A stretch of 64,000 bases of DNA from Paenibacillus psychroresistens (GCF_009728935.1 NZ_CP034235.1:7019501-7083500), one strand, 5' to 3'. Shown: positions 7,830 to 16,508, numbered from the stretch's first letter. Numbers and translations are program-made. The notes: generated from the letters alone by a model not told the origin.

Positions 7830-8738
7830 TTAACCTTGTCCGACCCAATCTGCTTTAGCTACTTCTAACCATTTCTTACGAATAGCATCAAAAGCTGCTT
7901 GCGGCAGCTTGCCTTGATTAGCCAGCTTGGCATTTTCCAGCCAACGGTCTGGATTTGCTGTACCGACTATGGCCGTATGCACGCCTGGGATGGACAGTGT
8001 AAAACGAAGCGCAGTTCCCACCGACTCATTCAGCTGCTCTGCCTCTAAGAATTCATATTTCAACTGCTGCAAGCGATCCCAGTAAGTATGCTGGTAGGAA
8101 TCTGTTGGCTTTTGGCCGGATCTCCAAGCTGCATTTGCAATCGGGCGCTTAACCACTACTCCCATATTTCTTCGAAGCGCTTCAGGAATTGTTAGTTCAA
8201 TCGCCTCTTGATCTGCAATATTGATCGAGGTCTCCAAAGAATCGAATAACCCGGACTGAACGGCATATAAAGCAGCCTTATGATCCCCGCTATAACCAAT
8301 AAACCGGGTTTTCCCTTGTTGCTTCGCACGCTGCAATACTTCAATAACTTCTCCGCGTCGCAATATTTCCTCCGAGCAGCTATGCAAATGAATGACATCT
8401 ACATAATCCGTTTGCAAACGCTCTAAGCTGCGGTTTATGCTTAGCTCCAGCAGCTCCGGATCCCAATCTGCATGCTCAAAGCCTGATGCATGACCACACT
8501 TGGTGAATAAATAATAGTCATCTCGGCGATGTGATACCGTTTTACCAATCAATTCTTCACTGATTTTATAGCATTCGGCGGTATCAATAACGTTTAATCC
8601 TGCATCCAAAGCACTCCCTAATAGCTTGTCTACATTCTCAACCGTTGCAGCCGAAAAGCCAATTTCTGCACCACCAAAGCCTAACACACTAACATTCATT
8701 CCTGTATTACCATAAAGGCGCTTTTCTATGATCAACAC
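7830..8738 (-). CDS. Aldo/keto reductase
   Basis: A 302-residue AKR-superfamily NAD(P)H oxidoreductase. The (beta/alpha)8 barrel landmarks are visible. NVIDTAECYKISEE near residues 49-62 carries the catalytic Asp and Tyr, YLFTKCGH near 77-84 the Lys, and VDVIHLHSCS near 113-122 the His. A phosphate-binding end, VHTAIVGTANPDRW, lies near 253-266. It is the downstream member of a two-gene unit with a second AKR (14 nt apart). The start is ambiguous: GTG 8738 or TTG 8735, both just after CGGAGAG. The substrate is unknown; general carbonyl detoxification is the safest reading. Confidence 0.85.
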   Translation of the reverse strand: MLIIEKRLYGNTGMNVSVLGFGGAEIGFSAATVENVDKLLGSALDAGLNVIDTAECYKISEELIGKTVSHRRDDYYLFTKCGHASGFEHADWDPELLELSINRSLERLQTDYVDVIHLHSCSEEILRRGEVIEVLQRAKQQGKTRFIGYSGDHKAALYAVQSGLFDSLETSINIADQEAIELTIPEALRRNMGVVVKRPIANAAWRSGQKPTDSYQHTYWDRLQQLKYEFLEAEQLNESVGTALRFTLSIPGVHTAIVGTANPDRWLENAKLANQGKLPQAAFDAIRKKWLEVAKADWVGQG

Positions 8739-8752
8739 TCTCCGTTTATAAC

Positions 8753-9694
8753 TTATTTAACTATCGCTTCAATACGTTCTAAAGTCTCAGCAGATAAAGT
8801 AATATCCAAAGCCTTCACATTGTCGGCCACTTGATCCGGACGGCTTGCACCTACCAAGGCGCTAGAAACATTGGATTGACGGAGAATCCAAGCAAGCGCT
8901 AAATGTCCGATTGAAACATCTAACTCATTGGCAACAATCTCAAGCTGCTGTACCTTGGCAATTTTCTCTTCAGTGAGGCCGTTAGTCCGGAAATTATCCA
9001 GCTTTGCTGCTCTACTATCTTGAGGAATATCATTAATCGATTTATATTTACCCGTTAACAAACCCTGCGCCAAAGGTGAGAATACAACCTGGCCAATTCC
9101 CTGCTGCTCACCTAATGGAATAACCTCTTTTTCAATATAACGATTGAACAGGTTATAAATCGGTTGATTCACAATGATTCGATCCAGCAGATATTTATCC
9201 GCTACGGCTAATGCTTGCGCCATTTGCGTTGCTGTCCATTCACTTACGCCAACATATAACACTTTACCTTGAGTCACGAGATCATCCAGCGCTCGCAAGG
9301 TTTCTTCTAATGGAGTCTCCGTATCATAACGATGGCAATAATATACATCTACATAATCGGTGCCAAGCCGCTTTAAGCTTGCATGAAGCTGCTCCGTAAT
9401 GTGCTTGCGAGATAGCCCCTTATCATTCGGCCCATCACCCATGGCACCAAATACCTTGGTAGCTAATACATAAGACTCACGCGGATAACCTTTCAATACC
9501 TCACCAACGACCTTTTCCGCTTCACCACGCTCATACACATTTGCCGTATCAAAAAAATTAATCCCTAACTCATATGCTTTATGAATTGAATTGACCGCAT
9601 TCTCACGTTCAACATAACCACCGTATGTCAGCCAGCTGCCTAAGCTAATTTCACTTACTTTTAATCCAGAATTCCCTAGTTTACGATATTTCAT
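8753..9694 (-). CDS. Aldo/keto reductase, voltage-gated K+ channel beta-subunit-like
   Basis: A 313-residue AKR with a complete tetrad: NFFDTANVYERGEAE (Asp, Tyr) near residues 46-60, YVLATKVFG (Lys) near 75-83 and VDVYYCHRYD (His) near 115-124. The nucleotide-binding VGASRPDQVADN lies near the C terminus. The opening MKYRKLGNSGLKVS and overall pattern fit the Kv-beta/YajO-like subgroup, soluble NADPH-dependent carbonyl reductases. AGGAGG precedes the ATG by 11 nt. It is the first gene of the AKR pair, with a possible promoter at 9744-9772. Confidence 0.87.
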   Translation of the reverse strand: MKYRKLGNSGLKVSEISLGSWLTYGGYVERENAVNSIHKAYELGINFFDTANVYERGEAEKVVGEVLKGYPRESYVLATKVFGAMGDGPNDKGLSRKHITEQLHASLKRLGTDYVDVYYCHRYDTETPLEETLRALDDLVTQGKVLYVGVSEWTATQMAQALAVADKYLLDRIIVNQPIYNLFNRYIEKEVIPLGEQQGIGQVVFSPLAQGLLTGKYKSINDIPQDSRAAKLDNFRTNGLTEEKIAKVQQLEIVANELDVSIGHLALAWILRQSNVSSALVGASRPDQVADNVKALDITLSAETLERIEAIVK

Positions 9695-9743
9695 CTTGGT
9701 TCATCCTCCTAATTTATGATTCTCAGCTTTGTTCGCCCATACT

Positions 9744-9772
9744 ATTATAGGCATAGTTAATACCAAATTAAA
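9744..9772 (-). promoter_or_regulatory. Possible promoter of the aldo/keto reductase pair
   Basis: On the minus strand a perfect TATAAT (9744-9749) lies 17 nt from a weak TTTAAT -35 (9767-9772), about 50 nt before the ATG at 9694. The strong -10 and weak -35 suggest an activator may be needed; this is inference. Confidence 0.4.
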
Positions 9773-9934
9773 AGTAGTGAAAATTTTATAACATAATATC
9801 TATTATTAAAGCTAGTTACTTTTAGGTAACTACATGTGATCATAAACTAGACTAAAAGATTGTAAGAATTTTCATAGTCAACCATTTCATGATGTGGTAA
9901 ACTTAGGCAAGTATTTAAGAGAGGAGGCGTTAAG

Positions 9935-10282
9935 ATGAGAAAAATACTAAGCTTATTATTCGTATTTATCGTCTTCATCTTGTTCTGTTTAATTCCAATT
10001 CAAACCCCCTTGCATTTAGTGGACCACATGAACCAAACATCCGTACTAGAAGATCAGAAAATCACTACTGAAATAACCCAGCTTGAAGAAAAACCAGCCA
10101 ATCCTTTTTCCCTGCGATCCCCAGCTTTATATTCGTATTCCTCCTTTCCATTCCTCTACAATTTAAGTTTATCCAACACATTCGCTCCTTCATTCCCATT
10201 CTTAAGCTTGCCTGCCTCCTCTTTCCTGTTAAATACAACTCCCGCTTTATCGTATAGTCCATTAAAAGTTAATGAAAACTAG
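9935..10282 (+). CDS. Small exported hypothetical protein
   Basis: A 115-residue protein starting MRKILSLLFVFIVFILF, an N-terminal membrane anchor or signal segment, with no lipobox. The rest is rich in Ser, Pro, Phe, Leu and Tyr (for example LYSYSSFPFLYNLSLS), with no recognised domain. GAGGAGG lies 8 nt before the ATG at 9935. It is the first gene of a rightward cluster continuing at 10357, 11175 and 12176, separated from the next gene by a T-rich weak hairpin near 10283-10305. I do not recognise it. Confidence 0.5.
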   Translation: MRKILSLLFVFIVFILFCLIPIQTPLHLVDHMNQTSVLEDQKITTEITQLEEKPANPFSLRSPALYSYSSFPFLYNLSLSNTFAPSFPFLSLPASSFLLNTTPALSYSPLKVNEN

Positions 10283-10356
10283 GTTGCTTTCACACCTTTT
10301 TTTGTCATGCTTTTAAAGGTACAACTATTATATAGAGGTCGGGGAGGCCGATATCC

Positions 10357-11178
10357 ATGTTTAAACGTATAGTCATTATTGCTCTCTGTTTGTTTGTATT
10401 AGCTGGGATTGCTTATGGGGTTAACTCACTTCAATCCAAGCAAGGGAATAGTTCGAAGCCACTTGAGCTTACACAATTACAAATCAAAGAAGTCCATAAT
10501 GCCATTAACGAGGTTCGGAATCAGCTATCTCCAGATGAAGCCGCCTTCATATATTTGGCCGAGTTGGATAAAATCAAACTCAAAGGCATGGATCAGGGTC
10601 TCGGTTTAGCTCGTGTTAATGCTCCAAAACCATATACAGATCTTAAGATGTGGAAAGAGCTGACCAAAGAGAATTTCGTAGAGTTTAAAACTCCGACGAG
10701 ATTGCCTAACGGCTACACATTTAAAAGTGGAGCTTTGGAATATTCCATGGGCAACATAAACCCAGCCAATTCTAATAAATATTACACAATGCTTAAGAAC
10801 AAAGCCGTAGCTGCAAAATCAAACATGGCCTGGCAAAAAGCAGAATCAGAAGATAATGATAAGAATATAACTAATATGGATATGCCATCTTTAACTTACA
10901 GCAACAGCAACCAGGATCAAATCGATATTATGTATTTAATTCTCCCTTTATCCGTTAAAGTAGAACGTAAGCTCAATTCTGCAGATAAGGTTCAGGTTGC
11001 CGACATAGAAGGCTATTACTTCGTCAATAAACATAATTATTTAAGTGAAACCGGCACTACGCAAGATATTCAATGGACGGAGCAGCAGCATGGAACAACC
11101 ATCCAAATTACCGTCTCCTCTCCCTCTTTAAATGTAACTAAGGAAGATTTGCTGTTAGTGGCCAATAATCTAAAATGA
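10357..11178 (+). CDS. Exported hypothetical protein (possible DUF4367-like C-terminal domain)
   Basis: A 273-residue protein with one N-terminal membrane segment (FKRIVIIALCLFVLAGIAYG) and a large extracytoplasmic part. The region RLPNGYTFKSGALEY near residues 115-129 and the C-terminal ITVSSPSLNVTKEDLLLVANNL recall DUF4367-type domains of anti-sigma-like proteins in Bacillales, but the match is only by eye. Its stop overlaps the next start by 4 nt (ATGA at 11175), so the membrane protein downstream is translationally coupled to it. No catalytic motif is seen. Confidence 0.6.
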   Translation: MFKRIVIIALCLFVLAGIAYGVNSLQSKQGNSSKPLELTQLQIKEVHNAINEVRNQLSPDEAAFIYLAELDKIKLKGMDQGLGLARVNAPKPYTDLKMWKELTKENFVEFKTPTRLPNGYTFKSGALEYSMGNINPANSNKYYTMLKNKAVAAKSNMAWQKAESEDNDKNITNMDMPSLTYSNSNQDQIDIMYLILPLSVKVERKLNSADKVQVADIEGYYFVNKHNYLSETGTTQDIQWTEQQHGTTIQITVSSPSLNVTKEDLLLVANNLK

Positions 11179-12179
11179 GCAGGGATGTGAAGGCATTGAG
11201 CTGGAAGAATCATTTAATCACTATGTTTATGGGAAGCTGGCTTATTATCGGGATATTCATCGATGGGTTTGCACACAATCACGGGAATGTCGAAACCTTC
11301 TTCACCCCGTGGCATGCCGTGCTTTACTCTGGATTTCTCGCTTCTGCTGTTTGGATATTCTGGATAACTTATCGCAATAAAATAAAGCTGCCATCCAGCA
11401 GCTGGGTTCAGGCCATACCACTAGGTTATGGGCTAGGAGTTATTGGGGTTTTTATTTTCTTAGTTGGCGGCATTTGCGATATGATTTGGCATATTGTGTT
11501 TGGGATTGAAATTGGAATCGAAGCATTATTAAGCCCAACCCACTTAATGCTATTCTCAGGTGCTCTGCTGATTATTTCCAGTCCTTTTCGAACGGCTTGG
11601 ATGACCAAAAAGAACCCATCTCCCAAATTCATTGAGTTTTTACCCACCTTGCTCTCCATTGCGTTGGTCATGGCGATCATTTCATTCTTCCTAATGTATG
11701 CTTGGGGATTCAATTTGAATATATTCATGCTCGAAGAGCAGGATGCGCAGGAGCGCGCCTTCGTTGATTTCCTCATTACTACTCAGCTGCTCGTTGTACC
11801 CGTATTCCTCTTATTGAAACGTTGGAAGCTTCCTTTGGGCTCCGTTACTTTTTTATTCGTATTCGCGACAATCCTCATGGCTGTCCCATTCGGCTTCTCA
11901 GGTCGTTCTACTGCTTCCATACTAATAGCGATTATTGCCGGAATTCATGGAGATTTCATGCTGCGAGGCATTCATAAAACCAACTCAAGCCTGCTCTTAA
12001 TCCGGCTATTCGCATTCTTTAATCCTATCATCGTTTGGAGCTTGTATTTTATCAATGAACGTATCTATTATGCGATGGACTGGCCTCCTGAGTTATGGGG
12101 GGGAACCATTTTCCTCTGTGGTTTATGCTCCTTAGGGATGAGCATTCTCGTCGTTCCTCCGCTTGAGGCCGAGCGATGA
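11175..12179 (+). CDS. Polytopic membrane protein of unknown function, coupled to a Met/His-rich lipoprotein
   Basis: A 334-residue protein with about nine hydrophobic segments. The first loop carries FIDGFAHNHGNVETFFTPWH (residues about 29-48), with three His. Further conserved-looking membrane His occur at MIWHIVFG and SPTHLMLFSG. Clustered His in membrane helices next to a Met/His-rich lipoprotein suggests a metal role, perhaps copper, but this is inference; I know no named family. ATGA overlaps join it to both the upstream and the downstream gene. Confidence 0.65.
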   Translation: MSRDVKALSWKNHLITMFMGSWLIIGIFIDGFAHNHGNVETFFTPWHAVLYSGFLASAVWIFWITYRNKIKLPSSSWVQAIPLGYGLGVIGVFIFLVGGICDMIWHIVFGIEIGIEALLSPTHLMLFSGALLIISSPFRTAWMTKKNPSPKFIEFLPTLLSIALVMAIISFFLMYAWGFNLNIFMLEEQDAQERAFVDFLITTQLLVVPVFLLLKRWKLPLGSVTFLFVFATILMAVPFGFSGRSTASILIAIIAGIHGDFMLRGIHKTNSSLLLIRLFAFFNPIIVWSLYFINERIYYAMDWPPELWGGTIFLCGLCSLGMSILVVPPLEAER

Positions 12180-13018
12180 GCAGAGCGTTCCTATGTATCA
12201 TACTTGTGCTATGTACTACATTATTAACGGCTTGCAGCTCTAACTCTGCGATGCAGCCGATGAAGAGTGATTCCACCATGATGATGAGTATGCCGATGAA
12301 CACAGCACACAACCACGATACCGATAATGCTATAGCCCATTTTTCTGTTCAAGCTTCATCCAAAAGCCTTCTAGCGAACCAAGATGCCACGATTAAAATT
12401 CTTATTCAAAATAAACGCAGCCAGCCGATCGTCTCCTTCGATCGGCTTCATGAAAAACTGCTGCACCTTATCGTAGTCAGCAAGGATTTAGCTTATTTCA
12501 ACCACATTCATCCCGAATACAAAGGTGCTGGTTTGTTTGAGATTACTACCCAATTTCCAGCTGACGGCGAATATAAGCTTTATGCAGATTACATGCCTAC
12601 AGGAATACCTGAAATCGTCCAAGCCCATTGGGTAACCGTTGCTGATACTTCAGCAAGGCCTATAGTACTTGTGCCAGATAAGCAATTATTCCGAATTGTC
12701 GATGACATTGAAGTTAGTTTAAGCTTCGATCATTTAATGGCTGGCATGGATTTAGCGATGACCTTTACAATTAATGACGCCAAAACTAAAAAACCAATCA
12801 CCCATTTACAGCCATACCTAGGAGCAATTGGACATGTTGTCGCGATTCGTGCGGACACTAAACAATTCTTGCATTTTCACCCTACGGATAACAGTGGTTC
12901 AGGTCCTACCGCCAAGTTTCAAACGAACTTCCCGACAAAAGGGATATATAAAATTTGGGCACAATTTCAACAGCATGATCAGCTATATACAATTCCTTTT
13001 ATAATTGAAGTGCCTTAA
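12176..13018 (+). CDS. Met/His-rich lipoprotein (YtkA-like, possible metal handling)
   Basis: A 280-residue lipoprotein: MSRAFLCIILVLCTTLLTACSS gives a lipobox LTAC at about residues 17-20. A Met/His-rich segment (MMMSMPMNTAHNHD) follows, of a type that binds copper in other exported proteins. Two related beta-sandwich halves come next. The first contains HLIVVSKDLAYFNHIHPEY and the second GHVVAIRADTKQFLHFHP. Both carry an HxHP motif, so the domain looks duplicated. The fold resembles YtkA-like and copper-resistance exported domains. It is coupled by an ATGA overlap to the membrane protein upstream. Confidence 0.7.
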   Translation: MSRAFLCIILVLCTTLLTACSSNSAMQPMKSDSTMMMSMPMNTAHNHDTDNAIAHFSVQASSKSLLANQDATIKILIQNKRSQPIVSFDRLHEKLLHLIVVSKDLAYFNHIHPEYKGAGLFEITTQFPADGEYKLYADYMPTGIPEIVQAHWVTVADTSARPIVLVPDKQLFRIVDDIEVSLSFDHLMAGMDLAMTFTINDAKTKKPITHLQPYLGAIGHVVAIRADTKQFLHFHPTDNSGSGPTAKFQTNFPTKGIYKIWAQFQQHDQLYTIPFIIEVP

Positions 13019-13095
13019 TAATTGCCCCTATCAACCGACTATTCCCAATACTTGTGCTATACTTGTTTAAAATTGGTAATTTTGACGGAGGATTT

Positions 13096-13800
13096 ATGGG
13101 ATGGATTATTTGGGTTAGCTTTTTTATGCTTTTATTATTCTCTTATTGGGACCAGTGGAAAACCCTTGATTTTAATGAGTGGCTTCAAATCTTTCTCCTT
13201 TTTATGCTATGCAATTTTTATGTGAATTTATTTGGGCTGCTGATTCCTGCAGGTTTTATCATCGGACTGATCTATATGAATAAAAAAAGAAGATTCTATC
13301 TGGCTAAAGCGCTTATCTTTGGTTTGATTTGCGTGATTACTAACTTCTATATGCCGAATTTTGGGTTAAATGAAGTCAAACAGTACCAACTGGATGCTAA
13401 ATATTCTGCCGAATTTAATAACGTGAATGCCATTTACCATTTTAATGACAACTCAGAGATCAATGCTCTCAATAAAAAAGCAGCTGAATTGATCAAAGAA
13501 AAGAGCCCTACCACTCAAACGAGTATTGAGGACCCTAAGATTTTATTTCGCATTTGGGCTCTAGCTCATAGAAACATTTCTATACCGGATATAGACTGGT
13601 TATGGTCCAAAGCTCCCTATGAATTGCATTTCTATTGGTCAGCCAATCGGCCTAATCAATTAAATGACAGGCAATATGTTATTTTTCGCGAGGTCGGCTA
13701 TATGGGAGTATTCAAGAGACCGGATGCCAATAGCCCCTTTACCTTGGAAGCTATTTATGAGTTTGACCGTTTAAAATCAGGAATTCCTAATATTCCTTAA
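13096..13800 (+). CDS. Membrane protein of unknown function
   Basis: A 234-residue protein with three N-terminal hydrophobic segments, a short basic loop (NKKRRF) and a fourth segment, then an extracytoplasmic or cytoplasmic tail of about 140 residues ending in FRIWALAHRNIS and YVIFREVGYMGVFKR. A longer frame begins at 13054, but GGAGG lies 4 nt before ATG 13096 (MGWIIWVSF), which I take as the start. It follows the Met/His-rich lipoprotein by 77 nt and may belong to the same transcript. I do not recognise the family. Confidence 0.55.
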   Translation: MGWIIWVSFFMLLLFSYWDQWKTLDFNEWLQIFLLFMLCNFYVNLFGLLIPAGFIIGLIYMNKKRRFYLAKALIFGLICVITNFYMPNFGLNEVKQYQLDAKYSAEFNNVNAIYHFNDNSEINALNKKAAELIKEKSPTTQTSIEDPKILFRIWALAHRNISIPDIDWLWSKAPYELHFYWSANRPNQLNDRQYVIFREVGYMGVFKRPDANSPFTLEAIYEFDRLKSGIPNIP

Positions 13801-14255
13801 TTCGTTCGCTATGACTATTCAGCTTTTGGCTATCGTCACGCCCTGCCATTTCACATTCAGCCTGAATCGCTAAACATATAGTTAAGAACTTCATTGGTTC
13901 CTCAAAATTTATTCCATGAGCCGATTCCTCAAACCAGAATAACTGCTTCCTCGGTGCTTCTATGACTTCATAATATTTTGCCACTAATTCAGATGGTGTA
14001 TTGTAATCATATCTTCCAGCGCAATAATACATCGGTATTGTAAAACGGGTTAAAGTAGCCGGGAAATTAATCTCCAGCATCTGATCCCATAAATAAGTGT
14101 GTGATTTTAGATTTCCTTTGATCATTTTCAAGCGATCGGCCCTCGAATATTCTAAGAATGTCTTCTCCTCGGACCAAAATCCATTGTTTATTTCCACGAC
14201 TTGCTATTCGATACCCTTTTGCTGCTCTAAAAATAGGTGTTTTTCCGTTAGCCAC
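13787..14255 (-). pseudogene. Alpha/beta hydrolase gene with a large internal deletion
   Basis: The two ends of one hydrolase are joined. From GTG 14255 (site GGGGAGAAG) the frame reads MANGKTPIFRAAKGYR, then NKQWILVRGEDI, the normal start of a proline-iminopeptidase-like hydrolase before its HGGPG oxyanion motif. It then goes out of frame. From about 14150 a second frame gives ADRLKMIKGNLKSH, TYLWDQMLEINF, then YYCAGRYDYNTPSELV (acid Asp region), and WFEESAHGINFEEP with the catalytic His. The middle of about 170 residues, including HGGPG and the nucleophile Ser, is missing. It cannot encode an active enzyme. Its 3' end overlaps the convergent gene by 14 nt. Confidence 0.7.
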
Positions 14256-14408
14256 AGTTACTTCTCCCCTCTAATTCTTTAGTAAGTATTGAAAGCATGC
14301 ACTTTACATATACTGGATATGATAATGTTTCAATTATACTTTAATGCGGTATGTAAGTTAAATAGAAGCTAGTTGGCCGATGCATGATTATAGAAGGGAG
14401 TTGGAATT

Positions 14409-14747
14409 ATGAAAACACAATGGTTGCTAATCTTAGCTCTGGTATTTGCCCTTGTTACCGCGGTTTTTGCTGTCATCAATGTAGATTCCGTACAAGTTAA
14501 TTTTTTGTTCAGCACGACTAATATTCCTTTGATACTTGTCATCGTAGGATCAACTCTATTAGGTGGGATTATTGTGGGTATATTCGGGATCGTTCGCCAA
14601 TATCAGCTGCAAAAGAAAATTCGATTGCTTGAAAATGAGTTGAAGATTTCCTCAAATGGGTCAACTAAACCTTTACACAATTTAACAGAACCCGCCATAC
14701 AAGATCAGGCTTTAGAACCTCTACCATTAAACATTCAGGAACAGTAA
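14409..14747 (+). CDS. LapA-family (DUF1049) small membrane protein
   Basis: A 112-residue protein with two transmembrane helices: ILALVFALVTAVFAVINV near residues 8-25 and PLILVIVGSTLLGGIIVGIFG near 40-60. A basic, coiled-coil-like cytoplasmic stretch QLQKKIRLLENELK follows near 65-78. This is the LapA/DUF1049 layout, including the conserved N-V-D-S-V-QVNFLF between the helices. In Gram-negatives LapA aids lipopolysaccharide assembly; in Firmicutes its role is unknown. The site GGGAG precedes ATG 14409, and a strong terminator follows at 14771. Confidence 0.75.
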   Translation: MKTQWLLILALVFALVTAVFAVINVDSVQVNFLFSTTNIPLILVIVGSTLLGGIIVGIFGIVRQYQLQKKIRLLENELKISSNGSTKPLHNLTEPAIQDQALEPLPLNIQEQ

Positions 14748-14770
14748 ATTGCCTAGTACGCTTATAATTC

Positions 14771-14806
14771 AGCAAAAAGCAGGGCCTTGAGCCGTGCTTT
14801 TTTGCT
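14771..14806. terminator. Terminator after the LapA-like gene
   Basis: AGCAAAAAGCA and TGCTTTTTTGCT arms enclose a GC-rich inner stem. It ends in a T-run on the plus strand, 24 nt after the LapA-like stop. Confidence 0.8.
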
Positions 14807-14813
14807 AATCGCG

Positions 14814-14889
14814 TTGGAACATATATTCCAAATACCAGTTGACACTGGATGTGGGATGCTATATATTTAGGTTGGAACAAACATTCCAA
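14814..14889 (+). promoter_or_regulatory. SDR promoter flanked by two identical-type operators (TTGGAA-N6-TTCCAA)
   Basis: Two 18-nt palindromes lie at 14814-14831 and 14872-14889, each TTGGAA, six bases, TTCCAA. Between them is a sigma-A promoter: TTGACA (14839-14844), 17-nt spacer, TATATT (14862-14867). A degenerate third copy lies upstream of the TetR gene at 16477. The layout is a classic repressor-controlled promoter, and the TetR protein encoded at 15860-16420 is the obvious candidate repressor. Confidence 0.75.
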
Positions 14890-14920
14890 AGATCCAAAAA
14901 CGAAAGGAAGATGAATTAGA

Positions 14921-15796
14921 ATGGCAAAAGTATGGCTTATCACTGGCAGTTCACGCGGCTTCGGTCGCAGTCTCGCAGAAGCCGTTTTGGCAAATGGGGA
15001 TCAACTAATTGCCACCGCACGCATGCCCGAACAGCTTGCCGATTTAGTTCAACAATATGGCGATCAAGTTCGCGCTGTTAAACTTGATGTAACCGACCCT
15101 GAGCAAGCAATCTCCGCCATTAACTCTGCCGTTGAATCATTCGGACGGCTTGATATTCTAGTTAACAATGCTGGATATGGTAACATTTCATCCATTGAGG
15201 AAACGCACTTCGAAGACTTCCGGGCTCAGATAGAGACCAACCTATGGGGCGTCATTAATGTCACTAAAGCAGCTATACCTATTATGCGGGAGCAAGGCTT
15301 CGGGCATATCTTGCAGTTTTCATCCATTGGCGGGCGTACAGGTGCACCAGGATTGGCCGCATACCAGACAGCTAAATGGGCTGTTGAGGGATTCTCTGAA
15401 GTTCTAGCAAAAGAAGTGAAACCGTTAGGCTTGAAGGTAACAATAATTGAACCAGGAGGATTTCGTACGGACTGGGCGGGATCATCAATGAGCCATGTCG
15501 AGCCACGCGAGGAATATAAAGCTACGGTAGGCCAATTACTGAAGCATATCCGTGATACGACTGGCAAGGAAAATGGCGATCCAGCCAAAGCAGCACTTGC
15601 AATCAACGCTGTAGTGAACGAGGAGAATCCCCCGTTAAGACTATTGCTAGGCAGTGATGCAGTAACGATTGCTCTTGCAGTTGATCAAGCAAAACTTGCT
15701 GAAACAGAACGTTGGGAGAAGCTCAGCCGCTCCACAGATTATGAAGCCAAAGCATTGGATAGCAGCATCGCTGAACTTTACGATGAAATTAATTAA
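14921..15796 (+). CDS. Short-chain dehydrogenase/reductase under TetR-type control
   Basis: A 291-residue classical SDR, an NAD(P)(H)-dependent oxidoreductase. The cofactor motif GSSRGFG lies near residues 8-14, LDVTDPE near 52-58, NNAGYG near 82-87, the catalytic Ser in FSSIGG near 135-140 and YQTAK (Tyr, Lys) near 150-154. PGGFRTDW follows, then a longer C-terminal tail than in minimal SDRs. It is similar to oxidoreductases that Bacillales place beside a TetR regulator and that probably act on electrophilic carbonyls. Two operators bracket its promoter. It converges with the TetR gene across a 38-nt palindromic terminator. Confidence 0.85.
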   Translation: MAKVWLITGSSRGFGRSLAEAVLANGDQLIATARMPEQLADLVQQYGDQVRAVKLDVTDPEQAISAINSAVESFGRLDILVNNAGYGNISSIEETHFEDFRAQIETNLWGVINVTKAAIPIMREQGFGHILQFSSIGGRTGAPGLAAYQTAKWAVEGFSEVLAKEVKPLGLKVTIIEPGGFRTDWAGSSMSHVEPREEYKATVGQLLKHIRDTTGKENGDPAKAALAINAVVNEENPPLRLLLGSDAVTIALAVDQAKLAETERWEKLSRSTDYEAKALDSSIAELYDEIN

Positions 15797-15808
15797 CAGC
15801 TAATGTAA

Positions 15809-15846
15809 TAGCCCTTGAGATCGAATGAAGCTGATCTCAAGGGCTA
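15809..15846. terminator. Shared bidirectional terminator between SDR and TetR genes
   Basis: A perfect 14-bp stem (TAGCCCTTGAGATC and its complement) with a 10-nt loop sits between two convergent genes. There is little T-run on either side, so efficiency is uncertain. Confidence 0.65.
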
Positions 15847-15859
15847 TGATATTTATGGA

Positions 15860-16420
15860 CTATACCAGAATCGCTTTCCAAGATGCCTCTAATGTTTGTT
15901 GCACCTGAAGATCAGATAATGGGTATTTTCGGACGAAATAACCTTTGAGAATAGAGGAAATAATACCGTGAATAAGCTGATGGCACAAGTGGGAGTCCAT
16001 TTCTTTGATTATCCCATGCTTCTGCCCTTCGATAATGACATTTAAAACTTCTAGAGTTGAACCAGCATCGTCCAAATTGCGAATTTCAGGTGAAATGTAG
16101 GGAGAATACGAATAGCTATCAATAAACAAAAATTCCTTGGGGAAGGCAATTCCAAACTGTAGTCTGTTCAGCTGAAGACATTTAAACCGCTCATATAAGC
16201 TTAACTCTGAATTGTACCCAGCCAGCAGGCAATGTCCCATATGTACTCGCGCTTCTTTATAAACCTCGTTGACCAATTCTTCCTTGCTGCTGAAATAGTT
16301 AAATATTGTACCTGAACCCACATTAGCTTTCTTTAGAATCTTCGAAAAGGTGACCGATTGCAAGCCTTCTTCATCAATCAGATCGAGCGTAGCAATCATA
16401 ATATCCTCACGTTTACTCAT
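15860..16420 (-). CDS. TetR/AcrR-family transcriptional regulator
   Basis: A 186-residue TetR-type repressor. The N-terminal helix-turn-helix spans about residues 20-45 and includes VTFSKILKKANVGSGTIFNYFSSKEELV, split here only by reading order: the recognition helix is the GSGTIFNYF part. The C-terminal ligand domain is variable. GAGGTG precedes ATG 16420. Its own promoter at 16444-16472 is preceded by a degenerate copy of the TTGGAA-N6-TTCCAA operator (16477-16494), so it probably represses itself and the convergent SDR gene. The inducer is unknown. Confidence 0.82.
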   Translation of the reverse strand: MSKREDIMIATLDLIDEEGLQSVTFSKILKKANVGSGTIFNYFSSKEELVNEVYKEARVHMGHCLLAGYNSELSLYERFKCLQLNRLQFGIAFPKEFLFIDSYSYSPYISPEIRNLDDAGSTLEVLNVIIEGQKHGIIKEMDSHLCHQLIHGIISSILKGYFVRKYPLSDLQVQQTLEASWKAILV

Positions 16421-16443
16421 TATTCACACCTCATTAATTCCCA

Positions 16444-16494
16444 CTTTACTATCGCATAAGTAATGTGTCAAGCAATTAGAGCATTCATTCCAAA
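16444..16494 (-). promoter_or_regulatory. TetR gene promoter with a degenerate copy of the SDR operator
   Basis: On the minus strand TTGACA (16467-16472) is 17 nt from TAAAGT (16444-16449). Just upstream, 16477-16494 reads as TTGGAA-N6-CTCTAA, one perfect and one imperfect half of the operator seen twice at the SDR promoter. Confidence 0.6.
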
Positions 16495-16508
16495 ATTACC
16501 TTTTTAAA

